64,000 bases of DNA from positions 1-64,000 of the forward strand of contig VXPF01000117.1 in NCBI GenBank assembly GCA_009839725.1, in the 5' to 3' direction. The position numbers and the translations under genes are program-made. Within the stretch, counting starts at the first letter, position 1, and each line of letters starts with the position of its first letter. The notes beneath the pieces are model-generated. The model was not told where the DNA came from, did not search any database, and was given only the letters and a program-made list of their open reading frames with translations. Shown one piece after another: positions 55,276-63,188 of the stretch. This DNA is from Dehalococcoidia bacterium (GTDB taxonomy: Bacteria > Chloroflexota > Dehalococcoidia > Tepidiformales > Tepidiformaceae).

Positions 55276-55617
55276 ACAGCTTCCCCGTGGCACTCGGGAG
55301 ACGCGCAGGGGCGCTCCGGTCGATGCTCGGCATGCCTGGTGGGGAGAAGGACCGCGAGCCCTTCGCACGTGGCCGGGGTTTTGTCAGGCGGTTACCCGCC
55401 GTGGTTTGTTTCCAGCCTTACGACCGTGCCGCCGGGAGGCCACCCGCCGAATGGTTCGATTCTGCCTCCGCCTCGTCATCCGCGCGCTGCGCGGACCTGG
55501 CGCTTGACCGATCCCACCTGTGGTCGATTGGGTCAGGTGTGCGATTCACCTCCCGGGTCGGTGTTGCACTGAGTGTCGGGCGACAGGGGGGCCGCGTCAA
55601 CGGTCAGGGGCGGGAAA
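55276..55617. other. 342-nt gene-free region upstream of glmS
   Basis: No convincing protein gene on either strand. It contains several hairpin-capable segments, including GGCGG-TTAC-CCGCC (55387-55400) and CCGCGCG/CGCGCGG-like pairs near 55490. I looked for a glmS ribozyme core, RNase P, SRP RNA and a complete tRNA and found none. A structured leader of glmS or a small RNA is possible. Confidence 0.4.
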
Positions 55618-55929
55618 TCAGCTGGATTCGCGGGGGATGCCGGCGAGACCGAGGAACTCGTCCTCCCAGGCGAGGACGGCCTCGATGGCGCGCTCGTCGG
55701 TGGGGGAGAGGAGGTGGCTCTGCTCGCGGAAGGCGGCGGCGACGCCGGCGGCGATCTCGGGCAGGGGCCGGGCCTGCAGGCCCAGTTCGCGCTCGGTCGT
55801 CAGGATGAGCTCGATGAGCTCGCCGGGGACGAAGAGGCCCTCTTCCTGGATCTGCTCCCAGATCCACTCGGCGCACTCCTCCAGGAGCGCGCCTTCGAGC
55901 TTGCGCGCGGGAGCGTCGCCGCCGGTCAC
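55618..55929 (-). CDS. Small acidic helical protein of unknown function
   Basis: 103 residues, not recognised. Rich in Glu, Ala and Leu (EECAEWIWEQIQEEGLFVPGELIELILTTERELG), ending in AIEAVLAWEDEFLGLAGI. No membrane segment or metal motif. ATG 55929 overlaps the stop of nfo by 4 nt (ATGA), so it is translated with the endonuclease and is a real gene. A role linked to DNA repair would be a guess. Confidence 0.7.
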   Translation of the reverse strand: MTGGDAPARKLEGALLEECAEWIWEQIQEEGLFVPGELIELILTTERELGLQARPLPEIAAGVAAAFREQSHLLSPTDERAIEAVLAWEDEFLGLAGIPRESS

Positions 55930-56795
55930 GGGCCGTCCGGTCCGGGGGCGCCGACTTCCTCGCGGATGCTCTTCAGGCGGTTGACGTTCTCCTCGTCGGG
56001 GCCGCCGCCCTCGATGCCCGGCACCTCGAGCAGAAAGGGGGCGTCGGCGAAGGCGGGGTGGGCGAGGATGGTGCGGAAGGCGTCGAGGCCCATGTGGCCG
56101 TCGCCGATGTTCTCGTGGCGGTCGCGGACGCCGCCGAGGGGCATCTTGCTGTCGTTGGCGTGGACGGCGCGGAGGCGGTCGAAGCCGATCTCGCGGTCGA
56201 ACTCCTCCATGGCGAGCTCGCAGCCCTCCCGGGTCGTGATCTCGTAGCCCATGGCGAAGGCGTGGCAGGTGTCGAGGCAGACGCCGAGGCGGGGGTGGTT
56301 GTCGCAGCCGCGGATGAGCTCGCCGACCTCGGTGAAGGTGGAGCCGATGCCGTTTCCCTGGCCGGCGTTGTTCTCGATGAGGAGCATCGAGTCGTTGTCG
56401 GCGGCGTCGAGGACTTCGAGCATGACGCGGCAGATCTGGTCCTTCACGGCGGCGAAGCCGGCGCCCTTGTGGCTGCCGACGTGGAAGATGGTGCCCTCAA
56501 CGCCGAGCGTGCCCGCCCACTGCACGTACTGCCTGAGGGAACCGGCGGAGCGGTTGAGCAGCTTCTCGTCCTGGGTGCCGAGGTTGACGAGGTAGATGCC
56601 GTGGAAGAAGACGGGCACGGGGACGCGCTCGTGCTCCTCGTGGAAGGCGGCCACGGCCTCGTCGCCGATGTTGGGCGGGCGCCACTGCTGGGGCGCGGTG
56701 ATGAAGAGCTGGATGGCCTCGGCGCCGATCTCCTCGGCGCGGGAAAAGACGTTCTGGGGCCCTCCGGAGGAGGAGACGTGGGCGCCGACTCGCAT
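55926..56795 (-). CDS. nfo: Deoxyribonuclease IV (apurinic endonuclease Nfo)
   Basis: 289 residues, TIM-barrel AP endonuclease with three zinc ions. Starts MRVGAHVSSSGGP; ligands are visible in FHVGSHKGAG, LLIENNAGQGNGIGSTF, GVCLDTCHAFAMGY, HANDSKMPLGGVRDRHENIGDGHMG and LEVPG. Cleaves at abasic sites in base excision repair. ATG 56795 is preceded by TACACT ending 7 nt upstream and no Shine-Dalgarno (leaderless). Divergent from csoR. Confidence 0.95.
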   Translation of the reverse strand: MRVGAHVSSSGGPQNVFSRAEEIGAEAIQLFITAPQQWRPPNIGDEAVAAFHEEHERVPVPVFFHGIYLVNLGTQDEKLLNRSAGSLRQYVQWAGTLGVEGTIFHVGSHKGAGFAAVKDQICRVMLEVLDAADNDSMLLIENNAGQGNGIGSTFTEVGELIRGCDNHPRLGVCLDTCHAFAMGYEITTREGCELAMEEFDREIGFDRLRAVHANDSKMPLGGVRDRHENIGDGHMGLDAFRTILAHPAFADAPFLLEVPGIEGGGPDEENVNRLKSIREEVGAPGPDGP

Positions 56796-56802
56796 GGCCG
56801 CG

Positions 56803-56808
56803 AGTGTA
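56803..56808 (-). promoter_or_regulatory. -10 element (TACACT) of nfo
   Basis: Minus-strand TACACT ends 7 nt before ATG 56795; leaderless spacing. Confidence 0.45.
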
Positions 56809-56836
56809 CGCCGGGCAGGTGCGTGGCGCAGGGTGA

Positions 56837-56842
56837 TAGGAT
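56837..56842 (+). promoter_or_regulatory. Candidate -10 (TAGGAT) of the copper operon
   Basis: TAGGAT would start transcription near 56849, which places the G-tract repeat at 56850-56863 at the transcription start. Confidence 0.4.
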
Positions 56843-56849
56843 AGGGGGG

Positions 56850-56863
56850 TACCCTATTGGGGG
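56850..56863 (+). promoter_or_regulatory. Probable CsoR operator (TACCC-TATT-GGGGG)
   Basis: TACCC and GGGGG half-sites 4 nt apart, just upstream of csoR and overlapping the likely transcription start. CsoR/RcnR-family operators are C/G-tract inverted repeats of this form, so autoregulation by CsoR is likely. The upstream GGGGGG adds a second, partly overlapping tract. Confidence 0.55.
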
Positions 56864-56871
56864 AGGGGCGC

Positions 56872-57198
56872 ATGCTTCCTGAAACGCAGCAGCAGGCGAG
56901 CCGCCGGCTCAAGATCATCGCGGGGCAGGTCGAGGCGCTGCAGAAGCAAGTCGAGGAGGACCGCTACTGCGTGGACCTGCTCGACCTGTCGCTGTCGGTG
57001 CAGCGAGCCCTGCGCAGCCTCGACGCGCTCGTGCTCGAAGGGCACCTGCGCACGCACGTCATCGACCAGGTGACGAGCGGGGAGTCGGAGCGCGCGGTGC
57101 GGGAGCTCCTGCGCGTCTACAAGATCCAGGGACCCGCCGAGAAAACGGCGGGCGCCACCACCACGGACCACGGAGGACACCATGCCGGAAACCATTGA
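56872..57198 (+). CDS. csoR: CsoR/RcnR-family metal-sensing repressor
   Basis: 108 residues, all-helical. Ligand positions read Cys in DRYCVDLL, His in LEGHLRTH and His four residues later where classical CsoR has Cys (C-H-H). C-H-H is also found in the copper sensor of Thermus thermophilus and overlaps the RcnR pattern. The operon with copZ and copA argues for copper. A His-rich C-terminal tail (DHGGHHAGNH) follows. ATG 56872; overlaps copZ by 17 nt. Confidence 0.88.
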   Translation: MLPETQQQASRRLKIIAGQVEALQKQVEEDRYCVDLLDLSLSVQRALRSLDALVLEGHLRTHVIDQVTSGESERAVRELLRVYKIQGPAEKTAGATTTDHGGHHAGNH

Positions 57199-57400
57199 AC
57201 TGAGAGTCGACGGGATGACCTGCGACCACTGCGTACGGGCAGTCACAGGGGCAATCACGGGGGTGGCGGGCGTGACCGACGCCACCGTCGACCTCGACGC
57301 GGGCGCGGCGACCGTCACGGGCGAAGGCGTCGACCTGGCGGCCGTGCTGGCGGCCATCACGGAAGAGGGGTACGAGGCCGCGGCGCAAGCGGCTTCGTGA
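57182..57400 (+). CDS. copZ: Copper chaperone CopZ (HMA domain)
   Basis: 72 residues, one heavy-metal-associated domain with GMTCDHC near residue 13 and the ferredoxin-like pattern typical of Atx1/CopZ. Delivers Cu(I) to CopA or CsoR in the cytoplasm. Its start lies inside the csoR 3' end and its stop overlaps copA by 4 nt (GTGA). Confidence 0.93.
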   Translation: MPETIELRVDGMTCDHCVRAVTGAITGVAGVTDATVDLDAGAATVTGEGVDLAAVLAAITEEGYEAAAQAAS

Positions 57401-59724
57401 CCAGTCCCGACCGCGCCGTCACCCTGCGAATCGGGGGGATGACGTGCGCCTCGTGCGTGCGGCGCGTGGAGCGCGCCCTGAACCGGGTCGAAGGCGTCGA
57501 TGAGGCGAGCGTGAACTTCGCCTCGGCCACGGCGCGAGTCTCGCTCGGGGAGGGCATCGGGGCCGACGACCTCGTGCAGGCTGTCGAGCGGGCCGGCTAC
57601 GACGCCGCAGAGCTCGATGCGAGCGCCGACACGACCGACGAGGACGCGCGAGCGCGCCTCGCGGCGCTGATCGCGGGCGGGGTGCTCGCGGTTCCGGTGA
57701 TCATCGCGAGCATGGCGATGGACATCGCCGGCCTGGCCCTGTTCGGCAGCGAGCAGGTGACCGGGTGGCTGCTGCTGAGTGGGGCTGCCATCGTGCAGGG
57801 CCTGCTGGGGTGGCGGTTCTACCGCGCGTCGTGGCCGGCCCTGCGGGCGCTCACGCCGAACATGGACGTGCTCGTGGCGCTGGGAACGACGGTGGCCTTC
57901 GTGTTCAGCGCCTGGGTGGTGCTGTTCGACCGGAGCGAGTCGATGTTCTTCGACGTCAGCGCCGCCGTGCTGCTCTTCGTGAGCCTGGGGCGCTTCTTCG
58001 AGGACCGGGCGCGGGCGAGCGCGGGCGGGGCCATCCGCGCCCTGCTGGGTCTGACCGCGAAGTCGGTGAACGTGCTGCGAGGCGAGAACGAGGAGGCGGT
58101 GCCGGTCGAGGCCGTCGCGGTGGGGGACGTGTTCCGGGTGCGGCCGGGCGAGCGCGTGGCGCTCGACGGCGTGATACGGGCCGGGCGCAGCGCGCTCGAC
58201 GAGTCGCTCCTGACGGGCGAGTCGATGCCGGTGGAGCGGGGGCCGGGGGAGGCGGTCGTGGGAGGGGCGCTGAACCAGCAGGGCGTGCTCGAGGTCGAGG
58301 CGACGGCGGTGGGGGAGGACACGGTCCTGCAACGCATGGCGGCGCTGGTGGCGGAGGCGCAGGGGTCGCGGGCGCCCGTCGAGCGGGTGGTGGATGCGGT
58401 GGCGGCGGTGTTCGTGCCGATCGTGCTCGTGCTGGCGCTAGGGACGTTCCTCGGCTGGGGCTTCCTCGACGACTCGTTCGTGCGGGCGATGGTGTTCTCG
58501 GTGGCGGTGCTGGTGATCGCGTGCCCGTGCGCGCTCGGCCTGGCGACCCCGACGGCGATCATCGCGGGGACGGGGATGGGGGCGGAGCGCGGCATCCTCA
58601 TCCGCAACGCGGAGGCGCTGGAGATGGCGGCGCGCATCGACGCTGTCGTGCTCGACAAGACGGGGACGCTGACGGAGGGGAGGCCGGAGCTGGTCGAGGT
58701 CGCGCCGGCGGAAGGGGTCGGGGAGGAGGAGGTGCTGGCACTGGCGGCGGCGGTGGAGACGCTGAGCGAGCACCCGCTGAGCGCAGCCGTGGTGGAGGCG
58801 GCGGAGGCGCGGGGAGTCGTGGCCGGGACGGCGGAGGGGTTCGAGGCGCTGCCGGGGGCAGGTCTGACCGCCGAGGTCGGCGGTCGAACCGTCCTCATCG
58901 GGACGCGGCGGCTGTTCGAGGAACAGGGCGTCACGCTCGATGGCGCGGAGGCCACGCTCGCTCGGCTGGAGGGGGAGGGGCGGACGGTGGCGCTGGTCGC
59001 CGTCGACGGGGCGTACGCGGGGACACTCGCGTTCGCCGACCCGCTCAAGGCGAACGCCGCCCGCGCCGTGGCGACGCTGCGGTCGCTCGGCGTGCGCACA
59101 ATCATGGCGACGGGCGACAACGAGCGGAGTGCGATTGCGGCCGCGGCGGCGCTCGGCATCGACGAGGTGCATGCGGGGCTGCGTCCGGAGGAGAAGCTGG
59201 CGCTCGTGCGCGATCTCCAGGGGGAGGGGCTGCGGGTGGCGGTGGCGGGCGATGGCATCAACGACGCGGCCGCGCTCGCCCAGGCGGACGTGAGCATCGC
59301 GATGAGCACGGGCGCGGACGCGGCAATCGAGGCGAGCGATGTCACGCTCCTGCACGGCGACGTCGCGAAGATGGCGGAGGCGATTCTGCTCAGCCGGGCG
59401 ACGCTGCGGACGATCCGGCAGAACCTCGGCTGGGCGTTCGGCTACAACGTCATCGCCATCCCGATCGCGATGGCGGGCCTCCTGAACCCGATCGTGGCGG
59501 GCGGGGCGATGGCGCTCAGCTCGGTGAGCGTGATGGCGAACAGCCTGCGGCTGCGCACCCAGCGCCGCCGCATCGTCGAGGCGAGCGGCAACGACTACGA
59601 GGGCCCGCGCGAGCGGTTCACGTCGATGAACCGCGGGCCTCTGCTGGCGTTGGCGTCGATGGTGGTGGTGCTGCTGGCGCCGTTCGTCGCGTTCACGGGC
59701 ATCGATCGGTCGTGGTGGGGGTAA
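57397..59724 (+). CDS. copA: Cu(I)-exporting P1B-type ATPase CopA
   Basis: 775 residues. A single N-terminal HMA (GMTCASC, C17/C20), eight membrane helices, the transport motif C376-P-C378 in VIACPCALGLATP, phosphorylated D420 in DKTGTLTEG, SEHPLS, GDGINDAAAL and the TM7 motif GWAFGYNVIAIPIA, characteristic of Cu(I) pumps. GTG 57397 overlaps the copZ stop. Last gene of the csoR-copZ-copA operon. Confidence 0.96.
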   Translation: MTSPDRAVTLRIGGMTCASCVRRVERALNRVEGVDEASVNFASATARVSLGEGIGADDLVQAVERAGYDAAELDASADTTDEDARARLAALIAGGVLAVPVIIASMAMDIAGLALFGSEQVTGWLLLSGAAIVQGLLGWRFYRASWPALRALTPNMDVLVALGTTVAFVFSAWVVLFDRSESMFFDVSAAVLLFVSLGRFFEDRARASAGGAIRALLGLTAKSVNVLRGENEEAVPVEAVAVGDVFRVRPGERVALDGVIRAGRSALDESLLTGESMPVERGPGEAVVGGALNQQGVLEVEATAVGEDTVLQRMAALVAEAQGSRAPVERVVDAVAAVFVPIVLVLALGTFLGWGFLDDSFVRAMVFSVAVLVIACPCALGLATPTAIIAGTGMGAERGILIRNAEALEMAARIDAVVLDKTGTLTEGRPELVEVAPAEGVGEEEVLALAAAVETLSEHPLSAAVVEAAEARGVVAGTAEGFEALPGAGLTAEVGGRTVLIGTRRLFEEQGVTLDGAEATLARLEGEGRTVALVAVDGAYAGTLAFADPLKANAARAVATLRSLGVRTIMATGDNERSAIAAAAALGIDEVHAGLRPEEKLALVRDLQGEGLRVAVAGDGINDAAALAQADVSIAMSTGADAAIEASDVTLLHGDVAKMAEAILLSRATLRTIRQNLGWAFGYNVIAIPIAMAGLLNPIVAGGAMALSSVSVMANSLRLRTQRRRIVEASGNDYEGPRERFTSMNRGPLLALASMVVVLLAPFVAFTGIDRSWWG

Positions 59725-59825
59725 GCCGAGCTCGCGCATCTGTACAGAGTGAGTGACCGAGACAGGGTGGACTTGTACCATCCCGTCGGCTTTCGTCTGA
59801 CCTATTGCTATGCGAGGGGGTATGG

Positions 59826-60266
59826 ATGGCCGGGGACAACGCGGGCAACACCGTAGTGACCTTGGAGTCGCCACAGCCAAACACTCTGATTCGGGCCATT
59901 TGGTTCGTGCTGGTGGGGTGGTGGCTTTCAGGCCTCGCTACCCTCCTTGCGACACTGCTCCAACTGACCATCGTTGGCATACCCGCCGCCGTGTACATCA
60001 TCAACCGCATTCCGCAGATAACCACGCTGAAGTCCTCGCGAACAGTAGAGGTTGCTGAAGGAGAAGCGGGGTTTGTGCGTGTGGGATTCTCCGATCGCGA
60101 GCAGAGAAGCTGGTGGATCCGCGCGATCTACTACGTCCTCGTGGGATGGTGGGCAGTGTCACTCTGGCTCTCAGTCGCCTGGATAGCTGGGCTCACCATC
60201 ATCCTTCTGCCGCTGTCGTTCTGGATGTATGGCGCAGCTGGCAAGATCCAAACGCTGCGCCGCTAG
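59826..60266 (+). CDS. YccF-like (DUF307) inner-membrane protein
   Basis: 146 residues. Two similar halves, each starting IRAIWFVLVGWW or IRAIYYVLVGWW and ending in a hydrophobic hairpin (LTIVGIPAAVY, LTIILLPLSFW), as in YccF/DUF307 membrane proteins. The link between the halves is short and charged. ATG 59826; TTG 59805 is possible. Function unknown. Confidence 0.8.
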   Translation: MAGDNAGNTVVTLESPQPNTLIRAIWFVLVGWWLSGLATLLATLLQLTIVGIPAAVYIINRIPQITTLKSSRTVEVAEGEAGFVRVGFSDREQRSWWIRAIYYVLVGWWAVSLWLSVAWIAGLTIILLPLSFWMYGAAGKIQTLRR

Positions 60267-60304
60267 GGTAAGCGGCCTCCTATCGCCGTTCACGGGTGTC
60301 GGGC

Positions 60305-60310
60305 TAGACT
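60305..60310 (+). promoter_or_regulatory. -10 element (TAGACT) of ispG
   Basis: TAGACT ends 7 nt before ATG 60318, with no Shine-Dalgarno; probably leaderless. Confidence 0.45.
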
Positions 60311-60317
60311 GCGGGAC

Positions 60318-61472
60318 ATGAAGCGAGCAGAAACACGTGCCGTGAAGGCGGGTTCGGTCACGATTGGCGGCGGAGCGCCGGTCGTCGTGCAGTCGATGGC
60401 GGCGACGAAGACGCAGAACGTCGAGGCGACGATCGACCAGGTACGGATGATCCACGAGGCCGGCGCCGGGCTCGTGCGCGTGGCCGTCGACAGCCGCAAG
60501 GACGTCGAGTGCCTGGGGCAGGTGCGCGAGGCGGTTCCGGAGGCCAACTTCGTCGTCGACCTGCAGGAGAGCTACCGGCTCGTGACGCAGGTCGCGCCGC
60601 ATGTCGACAAGGTTCGCTACAACCCCGGCCACCTCTACCACCACGAGAAGGACAAGCCCGTCCAGGAGAAGGTGGCATTCATCGCGGAGACGGCGGGCGC
60701 CCACGACTGCGCGATCCGTGTGGGCGTGAACTGCGGGTCGGTGGATCCGGCCATGGACGAGAAGTTCGAGGGCGCGGACGAGCCCGGGCTCGAGGGCGTG
60801 ACGGCGATGGTCGAGAGCGCGCTGGAGCACGCGCAGATGCTGGATGACATCGGCTTCACGCGGTACGTGGTGTCGATGAAGGACAGCGACCCGCGCAAGG
60901 TAATCGCGGGAAACAAGCGGTTCGCGGAAGCGCGCCCGGAGATCCCGCTGCACCTCGGGGTGACGGAGGCAGGGATGCCGCCCGAGGGCGTGATCAAGAC
61001 GCGCATCGCCTTCGAGCAGCTGCTGAGCCAGGGCGTGGGCGACACGATCCGCGTCTCGCTAACGCTGCCGTTCGCGGAGAAGTGGCGCGAGGTGGAAGCG
61101 GGGAAGTCGATCCTCGACGACATCGAGGCGGGGCGTTTCCGCTCGGTGCCGGAGTTCCTCGACGGCGGACTGAACATCATCAGCTGCCCGAGCTGCAGCC
61201 GCGTGGAGAACGAGGCCTTCATCGAGCTGGCGCAGGACGTCAAGGAGATGACGACCTACGCGAAGGAGCACGACATAACGATCGCAGTCATGGGCTGCCG
61301 GGTGAACGGTCCCGGGGAGACGGACGACGCCGACCTGGGGCTCTGGTGCGCGCCCACGTTCGTGAACCTGAAGCGCGGCGAGGAAGAGCTGGGCGCCTAC
61401 CCCTACGACGAAGTGCTGGGCCGGCTCAAGGTGGAGCTGGACGCCCTGATCGCGGAGAAGGCCGGGGCGTAG
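60318..61472 (+). CDS. ispG: 4-Hydroxy-3-methylbut-2-enyl diphosphate synthase (IspG/GcpE)
   Basis: 384 residues. TIM barrel from [22 protein letters not shown] and VRYNPG to LGVTEAG, then the [4Fe-4S] domain with C290-x2-C293 (SCPSCSR), C327 ([10 protein letters not shown]) and the neighbouring Glu as fourth ligand. Penultimate-type step of the MEP isoprenoid pathway, so the organism uses MEP. No other isp gene is adjacent. Confidence 0.96.
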   Translation: MKRAETRAVKAGSVTIGGGAPVVVQSMAATKTQNVEATIDQVRMIHEAGAGLVRVAVDSRKDVECLGQVREAVPEANFVVDLQESYRLVTQVAPHVDKVRYNPGHLYHHEKDKPVQEKVAFIAETAGAHDCAIRVGVNCGSVDPAMDEKFEGADEPGLEGVTAMVESALEHAQMLDDIGFTRYVVSMKDSDPRKVIAGNKRFAEARPEIPLHLGVTEAGMPPEGVIKTRIAFEQLLSQGVGDTIRVSLTLPFAEKWREVEAGKSILDDIEAGRFRSVPEFLDGGLNIISCPSCSRVENEAFIELAQDVKEMTTYAKEHDITIAVMGCRVNGPGETDDADLGLWCAPTFVNLKRGEEELGAYPYDEVLGRLKVELDALIAEKAGA

Positions 61473-61485
61473 GCAACCCGCAACC

Positions 61486-61995
61486 CTAGAACGGCAGGCC
61501 CTTCTCGCCCTGGACGCCCCTGAGTGCGGCGATCTCGCCCCAGTGGCTGGCGACGTGCGTGACGCCGATGTTCGCGAGCACATCGATGGCGCGCTGGTTC
61601 CCCATAGGCGTTTCCATGGAACGCTCCAGGACCTCGTCGGAGGCTTCGGCCAGGAACGCGTCGGTGGCCGCCTGGACCGCCGCGGCGTAGTCGCGGACCA
61701 CGGCCAGGTCGAAGCGCTTCCCGGCCCAGGACGAGTCGTCCCGGGGGCCGGAGGCCTCGATGCCCAGGCGCTCAGCCCAGCCCTCCGCCTCGAGCAGCGT
61801 GGGGCGCCCCTGGACGAGCCCGTGGACGATGCCGTCCTGGGTCATGGGAATGTGGGCGTAGATGCCGGAGATGGGATTGACGGTCCAGCCCTCGGCCTGG
61901 AAGTCGGCCGTGTCCTGGGAGCAGTCGCTCATCGTCCCGTCGAGGAGCTGGTGGACCCAGGCGAGTTGCGCGCGCAGCAGATCGCGGGCATCCAT
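61486..61995 (-). CDS. DinB-like putative metal-dependent hydrolase
   Basis: 169 residues, four-helix DinB/YfiT-type bundle. Candidate metal histidines are in YAHIPMTQDGIVHGLVQG and HVASHWGEIAALRG. Many members are thiol-S-transferases; which thiol is unknown. Converges with ispG and lies just downstream of the small Cys-containing gene, separated by 4 nt. Confidence 0.85.
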   Translation of the reverse strand: MDARDLLRAQLAWVHQLLDGTMSDCSQDTADFQAEGWTVNPISGIYAHIPMTQDGIVHGLVQGRPTLLEAEGWAERLGIEASGPRDDSSWAGKRFDLAVVRDYAAAVQAATDAFLAEASDEVLERSMETPMGNQRAIDVLANIGVTHVASHWGEIAALRGVQGEKGLPF

Positions 61996-61999
61996 CGGG

Positions 62000-62191
62000 C
62001 TAGTTCCTCTCCGCGAGGATGCCTTCGACGTAGGTCCTGAAGGCCCACTTGAAGGGCGTGAAGTCCATGTCCTGGAACATCAGGTCTGCGTTCCGGCGGG
62101 TGATCTCGCGCTCGTCGCCGCAGCGCCTGCAGCAGAGGCTGGTAACAGGCTCCTTCATGATGGGCCAGACGTGCTTGCATGACTTCGCCAT
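62000..62191 (-). CDS. Small protein with a CxxC motif
   Basis: 63 residues. MAKSCKHVWPIMKEPVTSLCCRRCGDEREI, with C and H residues (C5, H7, and a CxxC pair) suited to one zinc site, then a helical tail. AGGGAGG is 6 nt upstream of ATG 62191. Located between the tmRNA terminator and the DinB-like gene. Not recognised as a named family. Confidence 0.65.
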   Translation of the reverse strand: MAKSCKHVWPIMKEPVTSLCCRRCGDEREITRRNADLMFQDMDFTPFKWAFRTYVEGILAERN

Positions 62192-62225
62192 CGCATACCT
62201 CCCTGTCATCGCTAGGATACCGACA

Positions 62226-62247
62226 GGGCCCCGCGTGTGCGGGGCCC
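62226..62247 (-). terminator. Hairpin terminator after tmRNA
   Basis: Perfect 9-bp GGGCCCCGC/GCGGGGCCC stem with a 4-nt loop, 14 nt after the tmRNA 3' end in its direction of transcription. No clear U-run follows, so it may act as an intrinsic terminator of the GC-rich type or as an RNA 3'-end barrier. Confidence 0.5.
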
Positions 62248-62260
62248 CGTTCGTTGGCGT

Positions 62261-62626
62261 TGGTGGAGACGCGGGAGAATCGAACTCCCGGTCCAGCCAG
62301 GGTCTGCTCCGGATTGTCCTACAGGCTTTCCCACCAGTTGGGATCTCGTTCCGCCGCTCCGCAGGTGGGGGCCGAGGACGGTGGAACCAGCCGATGAATC
62401 TTAGGTGAGCCGTATCGGCGTCAACTCACAGCGCCCCAACTTCTATGGCGCCTCACCGCGCTCCGTTGGGGAGGGAGCCATCGGTGAAACGTCTCACGGG
62501 CTAAGCCGCGAGAGCGAGTTCGCGATCTTCGGCGCTTACTCAGATGGCCGCCTGTTTAACGAGGGTGACAGCCAACCTCGGCCTGCTACCCGGTTACGTT
62601 CCCTCCTGTCGATACCTTTCGTCCCC
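62261..62626 (-). ncRNA. ssrA: tmRNA (ssrA)
   Basis: 366 nt. The 5' end GGGGAC pairs with GTCTCC before discriminator A and encoded CCA. The 5' part contains GAAAGGTATCGACAGG, typical of tmRNA; the T-arm is GGGAG-TTCGATT-CTCCC. The tag reading frame is 62533-62501 and encodes AEDRELALAA then stop, with an AA ending as proteases require. The RELxLA core resembles the tag of Dehalococcoides. It lies 58 bp downstream of smpB on the same strand. Confidence 0.95.
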
Positions 62627-62684
62627 AGTGATGGATCCAGCGTAGCACAGGCGATTCGCCGCACAAGGCGGCCGCGGCACGGGT

Positions 62685-63143
62685 CTAGACGGAGTGGCGG
62701 AGGGCGCGGGCCACCTGGCGGCCTTCCTCGCGCTCGCGGATCTTGCGTCTCTTGTCATAACGCTTGATGCCGCGAGCCACGCCCAGCTCGACCTTGGCCA
62801 TGCCCCGCTTCAGGTGCAGGTTGAGCGGCACGAGCGTGAGACCGCGCTCGTCGAGGGCGGTGCGGATGCGGCGCAGCTCCTTCCGGTGGAGCAGGAGCTT
62901 GCGATCGCGGCGCGCCTCGTGGGGGGAGTAGCCGGCGTTGTGGTAGGGGGCGATGTAGGCGTCGAGGAGCCAGGCCTCGTTATCGCGGATGCGTCCGTAG
63001 GCGCCCTGGATATCGACCTTGCCCAGCCGGATCGACTTGATCTCGGAGCCGGTCAGCGCGAGGCCGGCCTCGTAGGTCTCGAGGATCTCGTAGTCGCGAC
63101 TCGCGCGGCGGTTCCTGGCGACGATCGCCTGTCCAGCGGGCAT
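62685..63143 (-). CDS. smpB: SsrA-binding protein SmpB
   Basis: 152 residues. RNRRASRDYEILETYEAGLALTGSEIKSIRLGKVDI, then NLHLKRGMAKVELGVARGIKRYDKRRKIRERE with the basic C-terminal tail. Binds tmRNA and delivers it to stalled ribosomes. Directly upstream of ssrA and downstream of an S41 protease, all on one strand. Confidence 0.96.
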   Translation of the reverse strand: MPAGQAIVARNRRASRDYEILETYEAGLALTGSEIKSIRLGKVDIQGAYGRIRDNEAWLLDAYIAPYHNAGYSPHEARRDRKLLLHRKELRRIRTALDERGLTLVPLNLHLKRGMAKVELGVARGIKRYDKRRKIREREEGRQVARALRHSV

Positions 63144-63188
63144 GGACCCAGTCTCGCACGCGCCGGGGTCGGGCCCAACCTCGCGGGG

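Noticed and set aside
55276-55617. glmS ribozyme, RNase P or SRP RNA
   Set aside because: Core conserved motifs of each are missing; one segment has a T-arm-like GGTTCGATTC but no stem pairing.
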